In this document: one piece after another, positions 1-5,344 of the stretch | Layout of the letters: the number at the start of each line of letters is the position of its first letter | Position numbering within the stretch: the first letter of the stretch is position 1 | Assembly (NCBI GenBank): GCA_013813615.1 | Contig: JACCRJ010000678.1 | Span: 1 to 6,030, forward strand | DNA length: 6,030 nucleotides | Direction: 5' to 3' | DNA from: Lautropia sp. | GTDB lineage: Bacteria > Pseudomonadota > Gammaproteobacteria > Burkholderiales > Burkholderiaceae_E | Made by a program: the position numbers and the translations under genes | The notes under the pieces: generated by a model | What the model saw: the letters and a program-made list of their open reading frames with translations, nothing else | Databases searched by the model: none | Told to the model about the DNA's origin: nothing

Positions 1-479
1 GTGCCGAGGACCAGGGCCAGCACACAGCGCGCGCCGGCCGCGGCGCCGTCGGCCGCTTCCGACATCGCCAGGCAGTTGGCGTCGTTCTGGATGCGGACTG
101 CTCGCCCTAGCGCCGCCTGGAGGTCCTCCCGCAGCGGCCTGCCGTTGAGCCAGACGGAGTTGGCATTCTTTACCTTGCCGTCGGCCGGCGAGATCGCGCC
201 GGGAATGCCGACGCCGACGCTGCCGGTTGCACCCACCAGCCGTTCCGCCGTGGCCACCAGCCGCACGATGGTTGCCACCGTCGCCGGGTAGTCGCCGCGC
301 GGCGTCTCGACCCGGCGGCGGAGGAGCAAACCGCCGCCGGCGTCGAGCACCGCGATTTCGGTCTTGGTGCCGCCGAGGTCGATCCCGATCCGCAGACGGC
401 GGCCATCCCGGCCCTGCAGGCCTTCCGAAGATGCTTTTTTCCGGGTCAAGGGGAGTCCGGGCAGCGACAGGGCCCTCAT
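1..479 (-). CDS. mak: ROK-family sugar kinase, probable fructokinase (Mak-like), N-terminal part only
   Basis: Reading the minus strand from an ATG at 479 gives 159 codons that run off the left edge. Visible are the ROK phosphate-binding motif [12 protein letters not shown] (residues 30-41), the segment [11 protein letters not shown] (88-98), [11 protein letters not shown] (103-113) and NDANCLA (132-138), whose Asp133 is expected to be the catalytic base. From memory these segments match E. coli Mak almost residue for residue, so ATP-dependent phosphorylation of fructose in the cytoplasm is the likely reaction; another hexose or amino-sugar ROK kinase is possible. The zinc-binding and C-terminal parts lie outside the window. 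E. coli Mak begins right at the glycine-rich motif, whereas this start adds about 29 residues and has no clear ribosome binding site. The frame stays open upstream to an ATG at 593, and a CTG at 395 sits where Mak normally starts, so the start is uncertain. The gene is divergent from the transporter cluster. Confidence 0.85.
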   Translation of the reverse strand, partial: MRALSLPGLPLTRKKASSEGLQGRDGRRLRIGIDLGGTKTEIAVLDAGGGLLLRRRVETPRGDYPATVATIVRLVATAERLVGATGSVGVGIPGAISPADGKVKNANSVWLNGRPLREDLQAALGRAVRIQNDANCLAMSEAADGAAAGARCVLALVLG

Positions 480-634
480 TATGATGAATCGGGTCAGATG
501 CAGGGCCCGACTCGCGTTTTCCCCATTTGCGCTGCATCCAACGGCGGTCGAGTATCCGGGGTGGGCCGCACAAGCTGGCGGCCTGTTCGTCATCGGAATA
601 CGGCAACCCATACACGGATCAACATGAGACGGTC
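480..634. promoter_or_regulatory. Divergent intergenic region between the kinase and the liv cluster
   Basis: This 155-base gap separates two divergent starts and should hold promoters for both directions. It contains the motif CGACTCGCGTTTTCCCC at 508-524, which recurs with one mismatch before livG. Just downstream is TTGCGC (527-532), followed 17-19 bases later by a weak GAGTAT/GTATCC, a poor sigma-70-type candidate for the plus strand. No convincing minus-strand promoter was seen. The role is inferred from position, and the promoter elements are weak. Confidence 0.4.
508..524 (+). repeat. 17-base upstream motif, copy 1
   Basis: CGACTCGCGTTTTCCCC lies 110 bases before the first binding-protein start. 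It matches 1522-1538 at 16 of 17 positions. Both copies lie upstream of genes of the same transporter, so a shared operator or a relic of duplicated leader DNA are both possible. Neither is proven. Confidence 0.5.
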
Positions 635-1417
635 ATGAAACGAAAGCTGACGGCATGGGTGGCGGGAGGGCTTGTTCCGATGCTCCTCGCCCCTGGCCTT
701 GCAAATGCGCAGGTATCCGATGGCGCGGTCAAGATCGGCGTGCTGAACGACATGTCCAGCCTGTATGCCGATATCGCCGGTCCCGGCTCGCTGCTCGCAG
801 CGCAGATGGCTGTCGAAGACTTCGGCGCGACCGGCAAGGGGATGAAGGTGGAGGTGATCTCCGCCGACCATCAGAACAAGCCGGACGTGGGCGCCAGCAT
901 CGCGCGCCAGTGGTACGACACCGACCGGGTCGACGTGATCGTCGACGTGCCGACCTCGTCGGTGGCGCTGGCCGTCAGCGAAATCACCCGTGACAAGAAG
1001 AAGGCGTTCCTGAATTCCGGCGCCGCCACGTCCGCCCTGACCGGCAAGGACTGCTCGCCGAATACCATCCACTGGACGTACGACACCTGGATGCTGGCCA
1101 ACGGCACCGGCAGCGCCATCGTCAAGGCCGGCGTCTACGCCGCCGTCCTGCACTACCTGAAGGCGATCGACGCCGGCAAGACCGACGACGGCACGAAGAC
1201 GATCGCCAAGATGAAGGAACTGCCGACGGACGATCCGCTGTTCGGCAAGGGCACGATCCGCGTGGACGGCCGCAAGATCCACCCGGCCTACCTGTTCGAA
1301 GTGAAGAAGCCGGCGGAATCGAAGGGCCCGTACGACTACTACAAGCTGCGCACGACGATCCCGGCCGACCAGGCGTTCCGGCCGCTGGCCGCTGGCAACT
1401 GTCCGATCGCCAAGTAG
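635..1417 (+). CDS. Internally deleted periplasmic substrate-binding protein (LivK-like paralogue, one lobe missing)
   Basis: The frame encodes 260 residues from the ATG at 635, chosen because it starts a textbook signal peptide (MKRKL, hydrophobic core, cleavage after ANA near residue 26) that aligns with the second copy; only a weak GAGA at 626-629 could serve as ribosome binding site. Family: periplasmic binding protein type I (Peripla_BP_6) of HAAT ABC importers. Against the 406-residue paralogue at 3136-4356 it aligns end to end except for one gap: residue 164 (K of AIVK) joins directly to AGVYAAVLHYLK, skipping 145 residues (166-310 of the paralogue). The missing block begins at the first strand of lobe 2 and ends at the helix that follows it, so most of one lobe is gone and normal clamshell ligand binding is unlikely. 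The frame, the stop and two cysteines (140, 256) are intact. DNA identity to the paralogue, counted by hand, is about 86% before and 93% after the junction. It could be a decaying duplicate or a repurposed secreted protein. Confidence 0.85.
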   Translation: MKRKLTAWVAGGLVPMLLAPGLANAQVSDGAVKIGVLNDMSSLYADIAGPGSLLAAQMAVEDFGATGKGMKVEVISADHQNKPDVGASIARQWYDTDRVDVIVDVPTSSVALAVSEITRDKKKAFLNSGAATSALTGKDCSPNTIHWTYDTWMLANGTGSAIVKAGVYAAVLHYLKAIDAGKTDDGTKTIAKMKELPTDDPLFGKGTIRVDGRKIHPAYLFEVKKPAESKGPYDYYKLRTTIPADQAFRPLAAGNCPIAK

Positions 1418-1432
1418 CGGCGACCCCGCAAC

Positions 1433-1456
1433 CCGGGCCTGACAGGTGCGGCCCGG
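1433..1456 (+). terminator. Possible weak hairpin after the deleted binding-protein gene
   Basis: The arms CCGGGCC (1433-1439) and GGCCCGG (1450-1456) pair over 7 bp around a 10-base loop, starting 15 bases after the stop. There is no following T tract, so it is not a standard intrinsic terminator. It may protect the mRNA 3' end or have no function. Confidence 0.3.
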
Positions 1457-1473
1457 CGCGGAGCCGAGCAGGG

Positions 1474-1521
1474 GCGGCCGAGGCAAGCGACCGCCGGGAT
1501 CGGCCGCGAAGCCAGCGGCCG
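1474..1521. repeat. Three-arm inverted repeat with mutually exclusive pairings
   Basis: Arm A is GCGGCCGA (1474-1481), arm B is TCGGCCGC (1500-1507) and arm C is GCGGCCG (1515-1521). A pairs with B over 8 bp with an 18-base loop; B can instead pair with C over 7 bp (1501-1507 with 1515-1521) with a 7-base loop. The B:C hairpin is followed nine bases later by TTTT. The arrangement recalls an attenuator, but in such GC-rich DNA chance palindromes are common. Confidence 0.35.
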
Positions 1522-1538
1522 CGACTCACGTTTTCCCC
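1522..1538 (+). repeat. 17-base upstream motif, copy 2
   Basis: CGACTCACGTTTTCCCC matches the motif at 508-524 at 16 of 17 positions and lies 57 bases before the livG start. The spacing to the start differs from copy 1 (110 bases). A GCTGCA follows both copies, after 6 and 14 bases respectively. It may be an operator or a duplicated leader relic. Confidence 0.5.
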
Positions 1539-1595
1539 GATGGGCTCGCGGTGCTGCAGTTGCAATAATCGGCCCGGATCTTGGAACCGATAGGC

Positions 1596-2369
1596 ATGGC
1601 CAACGACAACTGCATTCTAGAAACAACCGGGCTGATCAAGGAATTCAAGGGTTTCAGGGCGGTGAACGATGTGAACCTGCGGGTCCAGCGGGGTCACATC
1701 CATGCATTGATCGGCCCGAACGGCGCTGGCAAGACAACGGTCTTCAACCTGCTGACCAAGTTCCTGATACCCACGGCCGGCAGGATCCTCTATAACGGCC
1801 ACGACATCACCACCGAGAAACCGGCGCAGGTGGCCCGGCGCGGCATCGTCAGGTCGTTCCAGATCTCGGCGACGTTCCCGTACCTGACGGTGCTGGACAA
1901 TGTCCGCCTCGGGTTGCAGCGCGCCACCGGCGTTTCCTATCACTTCTGGAAGCCCGCCCGGTCGCTGGACCGGTTGAACGACCGTGCGATGGAGTTGCTG
2001 GAGACGGTCGGCCTGAGCGGTTTCGCCGACACGATGACGGTGGAGCTGGCCTACGGCCGCAAGCGCGCACTGGAGATCGCCACCACGCTCGCGACCGAGC
2101 CGGAGCTGATGCTCCTGGACGAGCCCACGCAGGGCATGGGCCACGAGGACGTTGAACGGGTCACGCAGCTGATCAAGAAGGTCTCCGCCAACCGCACGGT
2201 GCTGATGGTGGAGCACAACATGAACGTAGTCGCCAGCATCGCCGACAAGATCAGCGTCCTGCAGCGCGGCCAGGTGATCGCGGAAGGTCCCTACCAGACC
2301 GTCTCGACCAATCCGCAGGTGCTGGAAGCCTACATGGGCAGCGCCGACGAAACGCTGGCGGGGCACTGA
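1596..2369 (+). CDS. livG: HAAT-family ABC importer ATP-binding protein LivG
   Basis: This 257-residue cytoplasmic ATPase would pair with LivF to power import through LivH/LivM. The nucleotide-binding motifs are complete: Walker A GPNGAGKTT (40-48, Lys46), the Q-loop region RSFQISATFPYLTV, ABC signature LAYGRKRALEIA (151-162), Walker B LMLLDEPTQGMG with Asp175 and Glu176, and switch histidine 207 in MVEHNM. LAYGRKR in place of LSGGQ-type wording is, as I recall, normal for this LivG subgroup and not decay. The C-terminal stretch ending in VLEAYMG is the usual LivG ending. The ATG at 1596 was preferred over an in-frame TTG at 1581 because it gives the family N-terminus; the ribosome binding site is weak (GGA near 1583 or AGG near 1592). 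The stop directly abuts the livF start, implying translational coupling. Confidence 0.93.
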   Translation: MANDNCILETTGLIKEFKGFRAVNDVNLRVQRGHIHALIGPNGAGKTTVFNLLTKFLIPTAGRILYNGHDITTEKPAQVARRGIVRSFQISATFPYLTVLDNVRLGLQRATGVSYHFWKPARSLDRLNDRAMELLETVGLSGFADTMTVELAYGRKRALEIATTLATEPELMLLDEPTQGMGHEDVERVTQLIKKVSANRTVLMVEHNMNVVASIADKISVLQRGQVIAEGPYQTVSTNPQVLEAYMGSADETLAGH

Positions 2370-3071
2370 ATGGACGAGTTCCTGCGCCTGTCCAACGTCC
2401 ATGCGTATTATGGCGAATCGCATATCCTGCATGGTGTCGATCTGACGGTCCGTCGGGGCGAGGTCGTCACCCTGCTCGGGCGCAACGGCGCCGGGCGGAC
2501 CACCACTCTCAAGGCGATTCTGGGCCTGGTCGGCCGGCGCACCGGATCGATCCTGATCAACGGCGCCGAATCGGTGAAGATGGCGCCGCACCGGATCGCC
2601 CGTCTCGGCATCGGTTACTGTCCGGAGGAGCGGGGCATCTTCGCCAGCCTGAGCTGCGAGGAGAACCTGAAGCTGCCTCCGGAACTGGTGGACGGCGGGA
2701 TGGAGATCGACGAGATCTACAAGCTCTTTCCCAATCTGTATGAACGGCGCGCCAGCCCCGGCACACGGCTCTCCGGCGGCGAGCAGCAGATGCTGGCGGT
2801 CGCGCGCATCCTCAGGACCGGCGCCCGGCTGCTGCTGCTCGACGAGATATCGGAGGGGCTGGCGCCGGTGATCGTGCAGACCCTGGCGCGAACGGTGCGG
2901 ATGCTGCGGGAGAAGGGCTTCACGATCGTGATGGTCGAGCAGAACTTCCGCTTCGCTGCGCCCCTGGCGGACCAGTTCTACGTCATGGAGCACGGCAGGA
3001 TCGTCGAGCAGTTCCAGGCCGGCGAACTCCAGGGCAAGATGGACATGCTGCATGAATTTCTCGGGGTCTGA
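2370..3071 (+). CDS. livF: HAAT-family ABC importer ATP-binding protein LivF (Walker A Lys replaced by Arg)
   Basis: This 233-residue cytoplasmic ATPase is the partner of LivG. The start ATG immediately follows the livG stop with no spacer. Motifs seen are Walker A GRNGAGRTT (37-45), the family segment YCPEERGIFASLSCEENL after the Q-loop, signature LSGGEQQMLAVARIL (134 onward), Walker B LLLLDEISEGLAP with Asp158 and Glu159, and MVEQNF with Gln191 at the switch position. Three points stand out. The Walker A lysine is Arg43 (codon CGG at 2496-2498). The usual DEP reads DEI (Ile160). The H-loop histidine is Gln, which is usual for LivF proteins. LivG keeps Lys and His, so the two ATP sites look asymmetric. 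Length is typical and nothing else suggests decay. From memory, arginine at this position occurs in some LivF relatives, but I could not check how often. Confidence 0.93.
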   Translation: MDEFLRLSNVHAYYGESHILHGVDLTVRRGEVVTLLGRNGAGRTTTLKAILGLVGRRTGSILINGAESVKMAPHRIARLGIGYCPEERGIFASLSCEENLKLPPELVDGGMEIDEIYKLFPNLYERRASPGTRLSGGEQQMLAVARILRTGARLLLLDEISEGLAPVIVQTLARTVRMLREKGFTIVMVEQNFRFAAPLADQFYVMEHGRIVEQFQAGELQGKMDMLHEFLGV

Positions 3072-3135
3072 CGGCCAGTTGCGCCGGTCGGCCCTCGTCC
3101 CACGATTTAATTCGAAAACAAACAGGAGCACATCA
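3072..3135 (+). promoter_or_regulatory. Short leader before the full-length binding protein, possible internal promoter
   Basis: This 64-base gap is richer in A/T than its surroundings. It holds TTGCGC (3079-3084) with GATTTA or TTTAAT about 19-21 bases downstream, a poor sigma-70 fit. An internal promoter would suit a binding protein needed in excess over the ATPases, but the evidence is weak. Confidence 0.2.
3124..3128 (+). promoter_or_regulatory. Strong Shine-Dalgarno of the full-length binding protein
   Basis: AGGAG lies seven bases before the ATG at 3136. It is the clearest ribosome binding site in the window and fixes this start over earlier in-frame codons such as the ATG at 3052 inside livF. 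It implies strong translation of the binding protein; the deleted paralogue lacks an equivalent. Confidence 0.8.
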
Positions 3136-4356
3136 ATGAAACGGAAACTTTCGGCCTTGCTGGTGGCCGGCGCACTGGCCTCCCTCGCTGCCGCACCCGG
3201 CGCCGCCAACGCACAGGTCTCGGACGGCGTGATCAAGATCGGCGTGATGAACGACATGTCCGGTCTCTATGCCGACCTGGGCGGCCAGGGTTCGGTGCTG
3301 GCAGCACGGATGGCGGTCGAGGACTTCGGCGCGTCGGGCAAGGGCATGAAGGTCGAGATCATCTCGGCGGACCACCAGAACAAGCCGGACGTCGGCTCCA
3401 GCATCGCGCGCCAGTGGTTCGACACCGATCAGGTCGACGTGATCGTCGACGTGCCGACCTCGTCGGTCGCGCTGGCGGTGAACCAGATCGCCAAGGAGAA
3501 GAAGAAGGCGATGCTGAACTCCGGCGCCGCGTCCTCGGACCTGACCGGCAAGGACTGCTCGCCGAACACCGTCCACTGGACATACGATACCTGGATGCTG
3601 GCCAACGGCACCGGCAGCGCCATCGTCAAGACCGGCGGCGACAGCTGGTACTTCCTGACGGCGGACTATGCCTTCGGTCACGCGCTGGAGCGCGACACTG
3701 AGGCCGTGGTCAAGTCAGGCGGCGGCAAGGTCGTCGGCAAAGTGCGCCATCCGCTGAACACGCAGGACTTCTCGTCGTTCCTTCTGCAGGCCCAGTCGTC
3801 GAAGGCCAAGATCATCGGCCTGGCCAACGCCGGCGGCGACACCATCAACTCGATCAAGCAGGCCTCCGAATTCGGCATCACCAAGAGCGGGCAGAACCTG
3901 GCCGGTCTGCTGGTGTTCCTCAGCGACATCCATGGCCTCGGATTGCCGATCGCGCAGGGCCTGATCCTGACCGAGACCTTCTACTGGGACCTCAACGACA
4001 GCACGCGCGCCTGGACCAAGCGCTTCGTTGCGCAGAACGGCAACAAGTATCCGACCATGGTTCATGCCGGCGTCTACGCCGCCGTCCTGCACTACCTGAA
4101 GGCCATCGAAGCAGGCAAGAGCGACGACGGCACCAAGACGATCGCGAAGATGAAGGAAATGCCGACGGACGATCCGCTGTTCGGCAAGGGAACGATCCGC
4201 GCGGACGGCCGCAAGATCCACCCGGCCTACCTGTTCGAAGTGAAGAAGCCGGCAGAGTCGAAGGGTGCCTACGACTACTACAAGCTGCGCACGACGATCC
4301 CGGCCGACCAGGCGTTCCGCCCGGTGGCCGACGGCAACTGCCCGATCGCCAAGTAG
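3136..4356 (+). CDS. livK: Full-length periplasmic substrate-binding protein of HAAT ABC importer (LivK-like)
   Basis: The 406-residue product captures ligand in the periplasm and docks on LivH/LivM. A signal peptide spans about residues 1-27 (MKRKL, alanine-rich core, AANA|QVSDG). The mature part is a periplasmic binding protein type I fold (Peripla_BP_6): lobe 1 begins IKIGVMNDMSGLYADLGGQG and includes SADHQNKPDVG and DVPTSSVAL; lobe 2 begins near WYFLTADYAFGHALE (about 170 onward); the late helix AGVYAAVLHYLKA is near 311. The mature chain has only two cysteines, 141 and 402. Length is normal for the family. I recognise the subgroup common in alpha- and betaproteobacteria, but the ligand is unknown: amino acid, amide, urea or an aromatic or other organic acid. 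It lies between livF and livH, so it is probably the receptor actually used by this transporter. Confidence 0.93.
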   Translation: MKRKLSALLVAGALASLAAAPGAANAQVSDGVIKIGVMNDMSGLYADLGGQGSVLAARMAVEDFGASGKGMKVEIISADHQNKPDVGSSIARQWFDTDQVDVIVDVPTSSVALAVNQIAKEKKKAMLNSGAASSDLTGKDCSPNTVHWTYDTWMLANGTGSAIVKTGGDSWYFLTADYAFGHALERDTEAVVKSGGGKVVGKVRHPLNTQDFSSFLLQAQSSKAKIIGLANAGGDTINSIKQASEFGITKSGQNLAGLLVFLSDIHGLGLPIAQGLILTETFYWDLNDSTRAWTKRFVAQNGNKYPTMVHAGVYAAVLHYLKAIEAGKSDDGTKTIAKMKEMPTDDPLFGKGTIRADGRKIHPAYLFEVKKPAESKGAYDYYKLRTTIPADQAFRPVADGNCPIAK

Positions 4357-4452
4357 GGCTGCGGCACCTGAAGTAAGGTCCGCAACCCCGACGCTGCCGG
4401 CCGGGGTTGCGGCACAATCAGCACTGACAGCAACAGACGGATTCAGGGCCAG
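4357..4452. other. Intergenic region between livK and livH
   Basis: This 96-base gap is dominated by the perfect hairpin at 4380-4412. The remainder shows only a weak AGGG (4445-4448) that could help livH initiation. No promoter was recognised. Confidence 0.4.
4380..4412 (+). terminator. Perfect 11-bp hairpin between livK and livH, possible partial terminator or mRNA stabiliser
   Basis: CCGCAACCCCG (4380-4390) pairs exactly with CGGGGTTGCGG (4402-4412) around an 11-base loop. No T tract follows (next bases are CACAATC), so an intrinsic terminator is unlikely. In binding-protein-dependent operons, hairpins after the binding-protein gene are known to stabilise upstream mRNA and raise receptor levels over permease levels; that role is inferred here. 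Confidence 0.55.
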
Positions 4453-5337
4453 ATGGAGATCTTCGGCGTACCGACGCAGGCACTATTCGGGCAATTGCTG
4501 ATCGGGCTGATCAACGGCTCCTTCTATGCGATGTTGTCCCTGGGGCTGGCCGTCATCTTCGGCCTGCTCAACATCATCAATTTCACGCATGGCGCCCAAT
4601 ACATGATGGGCGCCTTCGTGGCTTATCTCCTGCTCAACAAGCTCGGGATCGGCTACTGGTGGTCGCTGCTCCTGGTGCCGATCATCGTCGGCGTCTCCGG
4701 CGTGATCATCGAGCGCCTGATGCTGTCCAAGCTCTACAAGCTCGACCACCTGTACGGCCTGCTGCTGACCTTCGGCATCGCGCTGATCATCCAGGGGCTG
4801 TTCCGCAACACTTATGGTTCTTCCGGGCAGCCCTTCCCGATACCGACCCAGCTCTCGGGCGCCCGGAATCTCGGGTTCATGTTCCTGCCAAACTACCGTG
4901 CCTGGGTCATCGTGGCTTCCGCAGCCATCTGCCTCACTACCTGGTTCGTGATCGAGCGCACCAAGCTCGGGGCCTACCTGCGGGCGGCCACCGAGAATCC
5001 TCAGCTGGTCCAGGCGTTCGGCATCAACGTGCCGCGGATGATCACCCTCACCTACGGCTTCGGCGTGGCGCTCGCCGCCTTTGCCGGGGTCATGGCGGCG
5101 CCGATCTACTCGGTCAGCCCGCAGATGGGCGCGGACCTGATCATCGTGGTCTTCGCGGTGGTCGTCATCGGCGGCATGGGGTCCATCCTGGGCGCGGTCA
5201 TCACCGGCTTCGGGCTGGGGCTGATCGAAGGCCTCACCAAGGTCTTTTATCCTGAGGCTTCCAATACCGTTATCTTCGTGATCATGGCGATCGTCCTGCT
5301 GATCAAACCGGCCGGCTTGTTCGGCACCCAGAAATAG
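4453..5337 (+). CDS. livH: HAAT-family ABC importer permease LivH
   Basis: The 294-residue inner-membrane protein forms half of the translocation channel with LivM. The sequence is strongly hydrophobic, with roughly eight membrane-segment candidates. It opens with the family-typical LINGSFYAMLSLGLAVIFG and NIINFTHGA. The cytoplasmic coupling (EAA-type) loop GAYLRAATENPQLVQAFGINV starts at residue 173 and would contact an ATPase subunit. Near the C-terminus VVIGGMGSILGAVITGFGLG and the ending KPAGLFGTQK are typical. Length matches the family. The ATG at 4453 has only a weak AGGG upstream. The livM start follows seven bases after the stop, which indicates co-expression. Confidence 0.94.
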   Translation: MEIFGVPTQALFGQLLIGLINGSFYAMLSLGLAVIFGLLNIINFTHGAQYMMGAFVAYLLLNKLGIGYWWSLLLVPIIVGVSGVIIERLMLSKLYKLDHLYGLLLTFGIALIIQGLFRNTYGSSGQPFPIPTQLSGARNLGFMFLPNYRAWVIVASAAICLTTWFVIERTKLGAYLRAATENPQLVQAFGINVPRMITLTYGFGVALAAFAGVMAAPIYSVSPQMGADLIIVVFAVVVIGGMGSILGAVITGFGLGLIEGLTKVFYPEASNTVIFVIMAIVLLIKPAGLFGTQK

Positions 5338-5344
5338 GCTGATC

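Larger units (their letters stand above)
1418..1595. other. GC-rich intergenic region with hairpins upstream of livG
   Basis: This 178-base gap shows no gene. It holds a 7-bp hairpin just after the stop (1433-1456), a set of alternative gcggccg-type inverted repeats (1474-1521), the second copy of the 17-base motif (1522-1538) and a short AT-richer stretch TTGCAATAAT (1560-1569). Its length and structure suggest that livG has its own promoter or is under attenuation, rather than being tightly co-transcribed with the first binding protein. This is inference. Confidence 0.4.

Noticed and set aside
590..1486. 298-codon open frame on the minus strand opposite the short binding protein
   Set aside because: It mirrors the real coding frame; a similar antisense frame appears opposite the full-length paralogue, as expected from shared sequence rather than selection.
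1549..1565. Sigma-54-like -24/-12 promoter before livG (GG at 1550-1551, TTGC at 1560-1563)
   Set aside because: Spacing is right and the -12 half is good, but the -24 half matches poorly beyond GG, and no activator site or other support was seen.
2046..2081. Degenerate ABC signature in LivG (LAYGRKR instead of LSGGQ)
   Set aside because: This wording is, to my knowledge, normal for this LivG subgroup, so it is not a sign of decay.
1617..3257. 546-codon open frame on the minus strand opposite livG, livF and the livK start
   Set aside because: It lies wholly antisense to well-supported genes, has His/Arg/Asp-rich composition typical of antisense reading in GC-rich DNA, and shows no recognisable domain.
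635..4356. Short binding-protein copy as an assembly artefact between two near-identical genes
   Set aside because: The copies differ by roughly 14% before and 7% after the junction and have unrelated flanks, so simple misassembly is unlikely, although only long reads can exclude it.
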